In this document: piece after piece, positions 59,001 to 64,000 of the stretch | Numbering within the stretch: position 1 is the first letter of the stretch | Layout of the letters: each line of letters begins with the position of its first letter | Source: Asterias amurensis | Lineage: Eukaryota; Echinodermata; Asteroidea; Forcipulatida; Asteriidae | Assembly: GCF_032118995.1 (NCBI RefSeq) | Contig: NC_092652.1 | Span: forward strand, 24,479,044 to 24,543,043 | Reading direction: 5' to 3' | DNA: 64,000 nucleotides | Notes under the pieces: model-generated | Told to the model about the DNA's origin: nothing | What the model saw: the letters and a program-made list of their open reading frames with translations, nothing else | Database searches by the model: none | Translations under genes and position numbers: made by a program

Positions 59001-59836
59001 GATTTTGAGAAACATTACTTCAACAAATTCTTTTAGATTTTTTTTTTTTTGAGAAACTTAAACTTGGAGGGGTCGATAATGCTTTTTAGGTTCGCTTCAC
59101 TTTTTCATTTGCCTTTGCTGTTGTTTTGTGGTTTTGTCACTGGGTTTGTGCGCTGCTATTGAAGACACTTGCATGACATTCACTAAACAAATGAAGTCCA
59201 AGTCCATGCCAACACACCTCTGATGTGTCGTGTCCTTGAGAGGCAGTTTTATGAATGGGAGTATGGGTTTGCAATAAAGGGCACTCTACTGATTCAGAAT
59301 AGATTCAACTGATCCTGAACTGGTCAAACAGGTGACAATACTTTTCTTAAAGCCTCTTCAAAAGAACTAACCTTTTTTTGTCAGTGAATACTTGGTAAGT
59401 TTTATGTCATGTTTAGGTAAACTGATAAACTTTTTCGTTTAAGATATCAAAGAGATTGCAACAAAAAACAATGTGAATTCAAAAAGTGATCCAGAACTGG
59501 TCAAACGACTGTATAATAAAGGACGAATATCAACAAACAACACTGTCAAGTATCAACTCCCTTTTTGATTTAGGCTTTATATTATTGCCAATAATATTAT
59601 AAACCAATAAACCAATAATAAATAATAATTACCAATAAATAATAATAACCAATAATAATTGGTTTACATTTATAAACCAATAATATTGCCTTGGTTTATA
59701 AATGTTAACAATACAAGGCAGCTTTGGCCATTGAATATACCCTATCTAAACTAAAGATTACCGTATCTTGAGTGCATTTATTTTTGTGTCCAGTTGTCTC
59801 AATCAGCTTCTTCAGAACATTATTAAGCTCCGTCAT
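46504..59836 (-). CDS. TTI2: TELO2-interacting protein 2 (TTI2), 495 aa, 11 coding exons
   Basis: TTI2 forms the TTT complex with TELO2 and TTI1. It works with HSP90 and R2TP in the cytoplasm and nucleus to fold PIKK kinases (ATM, ATR, mTOR, SMG1, DNA-PKcs, TRRAP). Coding exons in order: 59762-59836, 58066-58228, 56996-57244, 55483-55688, 53847-53915, 52380-52433, 51331-51498, 50445-50585, 49690-49802, 49018-49106, 46504-46664. They total 1488 nt, all GT-AG, frame kept throughout. Blocks match remembered human TTI2 in order: EHLERVLPPSLLFVDD (human QHLERVLPASLVISDD), ANKLLGIRCLKHI (ENKILGVHCLHHI), VKYLEVSDG (IGYLEVYDG), AECLILLRRC (TDCLILLDRC). Human is 508 aa; the start here is about 35 residues shorter. 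Predicted all-helical HEAT-like fold. Divergent with NATD1. Introns are crowded with repeats. Confidence 0.93.
46905..47010. repeat. (AAAT)n microsatellite
   Basis: About 25 AAAT units with two AAAC interruptions, in TTI2 side of the 3' region/intron 10. Confidence 0.95.
47760..47912 (-). mobile_element. tRNA-derived SINE of a different head type, TTI2 intron 10
   Basis: Minus strand: GGTCAGGTGGTAAGACATCT (A box region) and GGTGGGTTTGAATCC (B box), then CGGTGAATATTTTCAC. Confidence 0.6.
48306..48452. mobile_element. MITE with AATGGGAGACTTT ends, short form
   Basis: AATGGGAGACTTTTGTGACG pairs with CGTCACAAAGTCTCCCATT; inner TTACCAGGTAAA pairing. TTI2 intron 10. Confidence 0.85.
48745..48835 (+). 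mobile_element. tRNA-like SINE head
   Basis: AGATAGTTCAGTTGGTAGCG is a tRNA 5' half with A box; a decayed B box (TTTGTTCAATCC) follows. Not a functional tRNA. Related to 54075-54160. Confidence 0.5.
49018..49106 (-). CDS. TTI2: TTI2 coding exon 10
   Basis: Residues 413-442 plus one base: MQSHWEVLVTVLLKLMHNVC then DESYTSTQT. Corresponds to human VVLLKALLKLICDVARD. Acceptor CATAG|G, donor ACAG|GTAAAT. Confidence 0.9.
49255..49600. mobile_element. Family A MITE in TTI2 intron 9
   Basis: TTAA at 49251 and 49601. It fills most of the intron between exons 9 and 10. Confidence 0.88.
49690..49802 (-). CDS. TTI2: TTI2 coding exon 9
   Basis: Residues 376-412 plus two bases: RIIRVIVKYLEVSDGQDD to LTSLIHQAWPR. 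Matches human RVIIGYLEVYDGPEEEA to LMQHTWPR. Phase 0 in, phase 2 out. Confidence 0.93.
50074..50434. mobile_element. Large palindromic MITE abutting TTI2 exon 8
   Basis: Arms of about 140 bp: TACTTTTTGT, CACAATGTCCACAGATTT and GAGGTGCTGTAGTTTTTGAG at left all recur inverted at right. TTAA at the right end (50432). Confidence 0.88.
50445..50585 (-). CDS. TTI2: TTI2 coding exon 8
   Basis: 47 codons, phase 0/0: NRYDSVLQIVLNSMEFEQ, then LRQAYAQHLHLFIDSMGI and VLRSIK. Matches human HCDEVLRLILTHMEPEH through LGILTVRHLK. The donor (AAG|GTAATG) lies about a dozen bases from the end of a palindromic transposon (50074-50434). Confidence 0.93.
50791..51012 (+). mobile_element. SINE fragment in TTI2 intron
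   Basis: GTGTGGGTTCGAATC (B box), ACACTTGTGCCC and GAGCAAGGCAC match the other SINE copies. Directly followed by a palindromic MITE at 51014. Confidence 0.7.
51014..51187. mobile_element. Family D palindromic MITE, copy 3
   Basis: TTGATTTCACCAAACTCTTC to GTTTCGTGAAATCGGCTGC, as in 9329-9500. Not flanked by family A here. Confidence 0.85.
51331..51498 (-). CDS. TTI2: TTI2 coding exon 7
   Basis: 56 codons, phase 0/0: WYGRAMVIYEALHHQLFSQK continuing into LIVQLLPCLISILAVVE. Matches human NRAQVLYHAISNHLYTPE and the following LLCLLDLFPILE. Confidence 0.93.
51791..52001. mobile_element. MITE with TATAGACGATGTGACC ends, copy 1
   Basis: Terminal TATAGACGATGTGACC / GGTCACATCGTCTATA. Interior matches 57711-57922 in reverse orientation. 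TTI2 intron 6. Confidence 0.88.
52003..52239. mobile_element. MITE with GTGCGTTCGATAAGCTTCCC ends
   Basis: Left AAGCTTCCCTGGGTCGACCC pairs with right GGGTCGACCCAGGGAAGCT. GC-rich; hAT-like terminal style is only a guess. Directly adjacent to the preceding MITE. Confidence 0.8.
52380..52433 (-). CDS. TTI2: TTI2 coding exon 6
   Basis: 18 codons, phase 0/0: VANKLLGIRCLKHIINNV, matching human TENKILGVHCLHHIVLNV. Acceptor CAACAG|GTA, donor GTG|GTAAGT. Confidence 0.93.
52643..52812. mobile_element. CCGGTTCATACTTCC family MITE, copy 2 (TTI2 intron 5)
   Basis: Left AGATTCATACTTCTTGTGAA, right GCAGAAGTATGAACCGGGCT; inner CAAACTTTGACGTCAC / GTGACG-type pairing. Confidence 0.75.
52859..53640. repeat. 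31-bp minisatellite, ~25 copies, in TTI2 intron 5
   Basis: Unit GTCAAGTTAAAGCAAACTAT + AATCAACACAG. Counted about 25 units, mostly 31 bp with two 33-bp units. Variant units (CAATTTAT, TTACTTAT, CGACAC) recur, showing local reshuffling. The plus strand carries AGGTCA once per unit. Confidence 0.95.
53847..53915 (-). CDS. TTI2: TTI2 coding exon 5
   Basis: 23 codons, phase 0/0: HPHLGEHLERVLPPSLLF then VDDHK. This is one of the best conserved TTI2 blocks (human SQHLERVLPASLVISDDYQ). Confidence 0.93.
54070..54160 (-). mobile_element. tRNA-like SINE head, minus strand
   Basis: Minus strand reads GACTAGATAGTTCAGTTAGT then CCGGTTTCTTAATCCGG and a degenerate B box; same family as 48745-48835. Confidence 0.5.
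54386..54902. mobile_element. MITE with AATGGGAGACTTT ends, long form
   Basis: Left AATGGGAAACTTTTGAC, right AAAAAGTCTCCCATT, with TCTGCTGCCCTCTAGTGGCA near the right end as in 48306-48452. Longer interior. TTI2 intron 4. Confidence 0.7.
54917..55027. repeat. Interspersed repeat with GTTCTTTAGAGAAC palindrome, copy 2
   Basis: Same order of blocks as 46317-46432, ending GTTCTAAAAAGAACC, itself a second palindrome. Confidence 0.6.
55124..55314. mobile_element. CCGGTTCATACTTCC family MITE, copy 3 (TTI2 intron 4)
   Basis: TTAA at left; ends CCGGTTCATACTTCCTGCGA and GTATGAACCGGGCT. Interior has GAATGCGAATGCG / CGCATTCGCA pairing. Confidence 0.85.
55483..55688 (-). CDS. TTI2: TTI2 coding exon 4
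   Basis: Residues 163-231, from DLSNVLCQISDCSS to ARQAFSWCLLQMK. Equivalent to human LTSLLQVTECGS through KHVFSWTLQQV. Acceptor CCAACCAG|AT, donor AAG|GTTAGA. A small MITE (55721-55856) ends 32 bp upstream of the acceptor side. Confidence 0.9.
55721..55856. mobile_element. Small MITE next to TTI2 exon 4 acceptor
   Basis: GGCCGGTTTATAGTCGGTCG pairs with CGACCGACTATAACTCGGCC; TTAA at the left. Confidence 0.85.
55866..55998. mobile_element. Inverted-repeat element with AGCTATGGCTACGGC
   Basis: AGCTATGGCTACGGCAAGC pairs with GCCGTAGCCATAGCTGCAGC; core TTGAAGAATAGGAC is shared with 445-555. Confidence 0.7.
56024..56355. mobile_element. Family B MITE, copy 2 (TTI2 intron 3)
   Basis: Starts TTAAAGCCATTGGACACTTT, ends GGCTTTAA; internal CACCATTACCTTCTGTAAAC as in copy 1. 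Confidence 0.8.
56577..56944. mobile_element. Family A MITE in TTI2 intron 3, full length
   Basis: Right TTAA intact, left TTAT. Ends 52 bp before the donor side of exon 3. Confidence 0.9.
56996..57244 (-). CDS. TTI2: TTI2 coding exon 3
   Basis: Residues 80-162 plus one base. Includes FSRVTALAASTLTAIL, LARGILRAVTPHCLVLIAM and DRQAKQATE, matching the stretch of human TTI2 that ends with REVAREVL. Phase 1 in and out. Confidence 0.88.
57475..57550. repeat. Inverted repeat (GATGCATGCTGGTCTAGC arms)
   Basis: GATGCATGCTGGTCTAGC and GCTAGACCAGCATGCA surround a 19-bp loop in TTI2 intron 2. Confidence 0.75.
57711..57922. mobile_element. MITE with TATAGACGATGTGACC ends, copy 2
   Basis: Inverted relative to copy 1; shares TTTTGGCAGCCAGCTAG and GCGCGCATACCG(C) blocks. 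TTI2 intron 2. Confidence 0.88.
58066..58228 (-). CDS. TTI2: TTI2 coding exon 2
   Basis: Residues 26-79, starting ELGNVCCKVKELLQQ and ending GFPQLLSNEKD. Acceptor TTTAG|GAG, donor G|GTAAGT. Phase 0 in, phase 1 out. Helical, Leu-rich; N-terminal region of TTI2 is poorly conserved, so the evidence is frame and splice continuity. Confidence 0.85.
58483..59515. mobile_element. ~1 kb non-autonomous DNA transposon in TTI2 intron 1
   Basis: Left TATACAGTCATTTGACCAGT, right CTGGTCAAACGACTGTATA. The motif GACCAGTTCGGGATCA recurs inside (58517, 58897, inverted at 59314). A 100-codon minus frame inside shows no transposase motif. Confidence 0.75.
59762..59836 (-). CDS. TTI2: TTI2 coding exon 1
   Basis: 25 codons, from MTELNNVLKKLIETTG to CTQDT, phase 0 at donor ACG|GTAATC. 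This ATG is the first one in frame with exon 2. A seven-codon upstream ORF (59855-59878) precedes it on the same strand. Confidence 0.75.
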
Positions 59837-59854
59837 CTTTTTGGTTTTATCAGA

Positions 59855-59878
59855 TCAAGTAAGTCCGACCGCCGACAT
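59855..59878 (-). promoter_or_regulatory. Upstream ORF in TTI2 leader
   Basis: ATG followed by seven codons (MSAVGLT) and TGA, 18 bases ahead of the TTI2 ATG. If transcription starts upstream of 59878 it could reduce initiation at the main start. Confidence 0.3.
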
Positions 59879-59904
59879 CTTCAGCCGTGCAGCAGAGCTC
59901 TAAA

Positions 59905-60465
59905 CACGAAAACACATGTTGAGTACTTACTATTGGTGGCGCCCTTTTGAAAACGCGGTCTATTTCCTTGAGTTCTGTCCTAAAGGGTAACCACTACACA
60001 ACTAGGCGTTTTATTTGACCCTGGATTAACAACGCTGTGGAATATAGTGTAGAGGTCAAAGTAGGTCACAGTTAGCACGTAGTGATTACCGTTTAATAAT
60101 TCTTTCTCTGACACGGGACGTCTGCTGAGTGAGTGGGAAAGGAGTGCTGCCTGCTGAGTAGAGTCCGTTGTATGTAAATTAATCTGATTGTTTACATTTC
60201 GGATTTTGTCAAGATAACCACGAACGGATATTCAGTATTACATGCGTGTGTATCATATGTTCACCCAAAATGTGACCCAATGCTCCAAAGTGGTTTGAGA
60301 TATGCAGTTATTACAAAATATTAATTTATCAACGCTCGTCGCTAAAGACGCTAGCAATGTAATGTAGCATTGGGCATTGGCTAGTCTTTCCAAGTTTCTC
60401 AAGTTACATTCAGCACTCTTCATTACACTACCAACAGTGGACAGAAAAGAGAGAAAGTTTCAGAC
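59905..60465. promoter_or_regulatory. Shared intergenic region / likely bidirectional promoter of TTI2 and NATD1
   Basis: The starts of two divergent housekeeping-type genes are only about 630 bp apart. This interval lacks the repeat families that fill the surrounding DNA, which fits a constrained promoter. No TATA box stands out on either strand. Inferred from layout. Confidence 0.45.
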
Positions 60466-60709
60466 ATGAGTTTCGCTTTTTGCCTCAAACTTGTTCTCAA
60501 CAAATGCCCTGCCATTTATTGCAGGGTTCATAGAGTTGATAGACACTTACTCAATACAGTTAACCGTGTGAGAACTTTACCGGTTTGTTCCAGTTATTCT
60601 GGTGTTAGTGTTTTTACGAGGGCAGCGATGTCAACAATGGCGGAGGCTTCATCACAAGATCTTGTGGTTGATCATGACATACAAAACAAGACTTTCTACA
60701 TTCAACTAG
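60466..60709 (+). CDS. NATD1: NATD1 coding exon 1
   Basis: 81 codons plus one base, ending KTFYIQL and donor G|GTTTGT. VVDHDIQNKTFYIQL matches human RVEHDRRRRQFTVRL, anchoring the frame. The part before Met55 has no counterpart in vertebrates. Confidence 0.85.
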
Positions 60710-62242
60710 GTTTGTATATTAATTATCAACCAAACTGAAGAACCGGCACAAATGCAGGCAGGGTCACGTCAAATTGAATTCCAACAGAGAAGAATACTAC
60801 TGCACTGGGTATAATTTAGTGGACAAGTTTGCAAAAAAATGGAATTGTATGACCCTCGGGCATATTGGAAAGATCAAGGGGTGGGGGGAGGGGGGGTTAC
60901 GATCATTAAACAATTTGCCCTGCTAAAAAGTGCCAATATGGACTATCACTAGTATCAGCAGTCCAGCATGCTGGCACTACTACAATGGGGGTAATCCCAG
61001 AACTGTCTTTGAGGTTTGTTCTGTTTGTCTCTTCGAGTTCTAGGAGTAGGTTTAGGTGTACCCCTTAAAAAGTTCCAATGTGCTGATAGGAACAGTAGTC
61101 AGGTAGTAGTTGCTACTGCATACTAAGTACTCATGATAGTTTGTACTAAAATAAAAATTTACAACTAGGAAACTGTTTATTCAATCAGTCTATAAGTCGG
61201 TATCGTCGGTACTAGTTGCGATAACGTAACCCTCCTCCCAACAGCCTCCGGCTTGGTCGTCGGGAGGAGGTATACATTATTGCAACTATGTACATGTATA
61301 GGGGTAAAACCAAAATTAGTATTCTTTATCCCGATGCAAATTTCCACGTACTAAATTGTCTTTCTTCCCCAGCTGGTGTAGCGGAAAAGGCGGTACTAAA
61401 TTATGATGTTCTGGAAGCAGACACGGTTGATTTGCATCACACTGGTGTTCCTGTGTCCATGAGGGGGAAGGGGATTGCTAAGATCTTGGCAAAGGTAAGG
61501 CAGGACTGCAACAGGGGTTAAACCTTCTATAATCATATTTGTACTTTGTTGCCACCTACTCCTAGGATTGAAACAGGGTGACCCCCTTCACAGTCCGTTA
61601 AGTTGTTGGCATTGGTATCATCCCTTAAGAGCCTGTCTGGTAGAGCACAAGGCACTACCTTCCCAACTTTTTATTATGCAATTATGGTTGAGTGCCCTGC
61701 TCAAGGGCATAAGTGCCATGACCAGGATTCGAACCCACACTCTGCTGCTGACAACACCAGAGCTTAAGTCCGGTGAAGTAGACCACTCAGCCACGACACG
61801 CCGGCCCCCCAAAGTTACTAGTTATGTGATTTGTCATTCCTGTCTGAAAGTTGTTTTTTTAATCATTCGGGCAGGCTATAACTCATTAAAAGGCTATATA
61901 ACTCATTGAAAAAAAGTATTTGAAACATAATTTTAAAAAAGGGAAAAGTTTCAAACATTTTCATCAGAACATGGAATGATTGGTTTATGTTCATGAACTT
62001 TTTCTGCATAATAAAGGAGAGTTGGCAGCTATGTGATCGTTTTAGGGAGTGTTTTTTATTTATTTTAATTTTATATAAGCAATTCTATTTATTGTCCTTT
62101 GTTATCCCCCTCTACTCTTCAGGCTGCCTTGGACCACTTTGTCGCCCAGAACACCAACATGAAACTCACCTGCACCTATCTCCAGAAGTACTTCAAGGAG
62201 AATCCCTTACCTCAATACAAAGAAAGGGTCGTTGACCTATGA
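60466..62242 (+). CDS. NATD1: NATD1-like N-acetyltransferase domain protein, 161 aa, three exons
   Basis: Coding exons 60466-60709, 61373-61494 and 62123-62242 (486 nt). The last 105 residues match vertebrate NATD1: VDLHHTGVP (human VDLQHTEVP), MRGKGIAKILAKAALDHFV (human YRGRGIAKHLAKAALDFVV), YLQKYFKENPLPQY (human YIQKYVKENPLPQY). RGKGIA (112-117) is the acetyl-CoA-binding loop of the GNAT fold. The substrate of this small YjdJ-type family is not established. Human NATD1 is 113 aa; this model has about 50 extra N-terminal residues, rich in Arg/Lys/Ser and nearly free of acidic residues, resembling a mitochondrial presequence. ATGs at codons 55 and 58 would give 107 or 104 aa; codon 58 (ACAATGG) has the best context. 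Head to head with TTI2. Confidence 0.9.
61215..61287. repeat. GC-rich hairpin in NATD1 intron 1
   Basis: AGTTGCGATAACGTAACCCT and CCTCCC pair with GGGAGGAGG and ATTATTGCAACT around a GC-rich loop; probably a minimal MITE. Confidence 0.65.
61373..61494 (+). CDS. NATD1: NATD1 coding exon 2
   Basis: Acceptor CCCCAG|CT, donor AAG|GTAAGG; phase 1 in, 0 out. Encodes AGVAEKAVLNYDVLEAD to RGKGIAKILAK, the core of the GNAT domain including the acetyl-CoA loop. Confidence 0.93.
61612..61812 (-). mobile_element. SINE in NATD1 intron 2
   Basis: Minus-strand copy: CATGACCAGGATTCGAACCC (B box complement), then GACAACACCAGAGCTTAAG and a tRNA-like head ending CGTGTCGTGG. Confidence 0.7.
62123..62242 (+). 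CDS. NATD1: NATD1 coding exon 3
   Basis: Acceptor CTCTTCAG|GC. Encodes AALDHFVAQNTNMKLTCTYL through KENPLPQYKERVVDL and TGA. NPLPQY is the family's C-terminal signature. Confidence 0.93.
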   Translation, partial: AALDHFVAQNTNMKLTCTYLQKYFKENPLPQYKERVVDL

Positions 62243-62489
62243 CCCTGCATATTGACCTATGACCCTTCACCAACTTTTGACCCCCAAACAATTTGGATTC
62301 TTCTTCAAGTTTTGATTATCATAATTGTACCGAAATTGATACCCTAGATTTAATGTCAAGTTTAGTCATTATCTATCTTTTCAACAAGTCGTTTTCCTTT
62401 TCCTTTCAGTTTACTTGAAAGGGGTTGATTAACCGATGGTTTTACTTTTATCTCTCAATGTCACTTGATTGACCGGAGGGACAGGGTGG

Positions 62490-62786
62490 GTGGGAGGTGA
62501 ATTTTATTTACTGTATTCAAATAATGTAGTATTGTTAGCTATCAACAATTTCCCATGTACAAGTGCATTAGTTTCACCAACAGAGGGCACTATGATCCAT
62601 TTTCATTTTTGGCATCGAGCCTAATTTAAAGGTAGAGACGTAGATCGACAAGTGGGAGGTGAATTTTATTTACTGTATTCAAATGTAGTCTTGTTAGCTG
62701 TCAACAATTTCCTGTGTACAAGTGCATTAGTTTCACCAACAGAGGGCACTATGATCCATTTTCATTTTTGGCATCGAGCCTAATTA
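62490..62786 (+). repeat. Tandem duplication (~162 bp period) in NATD1 3' UTR/flank
   Basis: Copy 1 starts at 62490 (GTGGGAGGTGAATTT) and copy 2 at 62652, differing by a handful of substitutions and a 3-bp indel, with the 3' edge AGAT(C/T)GACAAGT repeated too. Probably within the NATD1 3' UTR, since it begins 250 bp after the stop codon. Confidence 0.85.
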
Positions 62787-62816
62787 GATTGACAAGTACT
62801 CCATAAATGTATTACC

Positions 62817-62985
62817 ATAACAAGTAACAACTAACTTGGTGAGAAGCACCACAGCTGTTGGTATAAACTATTTTGAGAAAGTATTCTCTTTAAAGTAGTA
62901 TTGGTTGGAATATGTTTGACCCCAAAAGAATTTTATTATGAGAAACGATTAATGCATGAATTTTTTTTTTTTTTATTCTGAGAGT
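62817..62985. mobile_element. Family C MITE fragment, reverse orientation
   Basis: TTGGTGAGAAGCACCACAGC and GAGAAACGATTAATGCATGA are reverse complements of blocks in 35400-35580. Termini not visible. Confidence 0.6.
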
Positions 62986-63384
62986 TGGTGAGCTTCTGCA
63001 AGAGGGCCCTTTTAAAATAATAATAATTTATTTTTGATAAAAATGGTTTATTCAGTTTTGTCAAGCATCCCTATAATAGGGAGGTATTTACAACAAAAAT
63101 GACAAGCAAACCGTCCAGCTGGCTAGATGACCCCCCCCCCCCTGTTCAATGTATGATCTTAAAGATGTTAGAAGATTGGTATTAATTATTTTATGATATA
63201 TAGAAGCTACTTACTTTTGCTCATGAGAACTTGTGTATTTATAATAATAATAATATCAATAACAAATAACATTTTATAACAATATCAAACTTGTATGTGA
63301 CAATTTATTTTATTTATTATGCAAAGGTCATATTCAAGTTGATGTGAGTATACACGAAGCCAAAAACTGGGGCTAAAGAGCCTT

Positions 63385-63745
63385 GCATAGCCGTCATGGC
63401 TTGTCATGGCCGAGCTTCCAGTTCATTGAACCCAAGCTCTGGCGTCGGCAGCAGGGTGTGGGTTTGGATCCTGCTCATGACACTTGTGCCCTTGAGCAAG
63501 GCACTTAACCATAAATGCTTCTCAAAAAGTTGAGAAAGTAGTGCATTCTGCTCTTCCAGCCAGACTCCTAGTGGATGACACCCTTGCCTACATCTTTACG
63601 GACTGTGAAGGGGGTAACCCTGTTTCAGCCCCAGGAGAAGGTGGTAACCTGTCCTGGTGGCAGTTGAGTTGGGTAGGCGACCCAAATCAGTTAAGTGTAG
63701 CCCAAAACTTGGAAGTGGCCGCCCGGCCTTCTGATGTTATTAAGA
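63385..63745 (+). mobile_element. tRNA-derived SINE, second long copy
   Basis: Same body as the 20797 copy (GGGGTAACCCTGTTTCAGC, GCCCGGCCTTCTG) with a decayed tRNA head. The open frame across it is not a gene. Confidence 0.8.
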
Positions 63746-63833
63746 ATTTGTTTTTAAACCTGGTCTAAACACAAGAGAAATAATGACTGAAAAACCGTCT
63801 TTTTCAATTGAAATGCATGCAAAAACAAGTGTC

Positions 63834-63840
63834 TTTATTA
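63834..63840 (-). terminator. Possible poly(A) signal of a convergent minus-strand gene entering from the right edge
   Basis: TTTATT on the plus strand reads AATAAA on the minus strand, followed by ordinary non-repeat sequence toward 63810. The DNA from 63840 to 64000 has no known repeat and could be its 3' UTR. No coding exon is in view. Confidence 0.25.
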
Positions 63841-64000
63841 AACATCAGTGCACTGTGATACACAAAATTACAACTGGAGGGAAACAAAAGTAACATTTGA
63901 CAACAATCACAAGGTACGATTTGTCAGAATATTGCACACATTACTATAACATTAAAGAGTGCTGAATGTGAAGGGGAGGGGAACATTGTAAAGGGAATTA

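Noticed and set aside
63541-63768. 75-codon plus-strand frame near the right end
   Set aside because: It is the body of a SINE also present at 20797-21135.

Overview
This is animal nuclear DNA, AT-rich and intron-rich, with vertebrate-like GT-AG splicing and very dense short repeats. The repeat families (TTAA-flanked palindromic elements of about 380 bp, tRNA-derived SINEs), together with clearly deuterostome-like TTI2 and NATD1 proteins, suggest an echinoderm, most likely a sea star. That assignment rests on memory of repeat style, not on a search. No long continuous reading frame exists; the real genes are made of short exons.

I could build three host genes exon by exon. (1) A three-exon plus-strand gene (coding parts between 18467 and 37434) encodes a 97-residue secreted peptide precursor: signal peptide, then SRR-CSVKGCMVHF-GKR, that is, a ten-residue peptide with a predicted six-residue disulfide ring and an amidated C-terminal Phe. 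I do not recognise the family; it is the most interesting item here. (2) TTI2 lies on the minus strand as 11 coding exons (59836 down to 46504), giving 495 residues. It is the HEAT-repeat subunit of the TELO2-TTI1-TTI2 co-chaperone that matures PIKK kinases. (3) NATD1 lies on the plus strand as three coding exons (60466 to 62242), a small GNAT-fold acetyltransferase-like protein with an unexpected basic N-terminal extension that looks like a mitochondrial presequence. TTI2 and NATD1 are head to head, about 0.6 kb apart, and probably share a bidirectional promoter. A minus-strand gene may end at the right edge (AATAAA on the minus strand near 63836).

Layout: 1-18.3 kb holds no recognised gene, only repeats. 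18.3-37.5 kb is the peptide gene, with a 14.2 kb first intron. 37.5-46.5 kb is intergenic and repeat-rich, with a LINE 3' fragment near 41.2 kb. 46.5-59.9 kb is TTI2, whose introns hold a 25-copy 31-bp minisatellite and at least a dozen short DNA transposons. 60-62.3 kb is NATD1, and 62.3-64 kb is its 3' flank with a tandem duplication and a SINE.

The repeats are mostly non-autonomous DNA transposons (MITEs). Several otherwise unrelated families share TTAA target sites, so a TTAA-specific (piggyBac-like) transposase has probably been active in this lineage. None is encoded here. Nested, composite and chimeric copies are present and give relative ages. No retrovirus, LTR element, Polinton or CRISPR array was seen.
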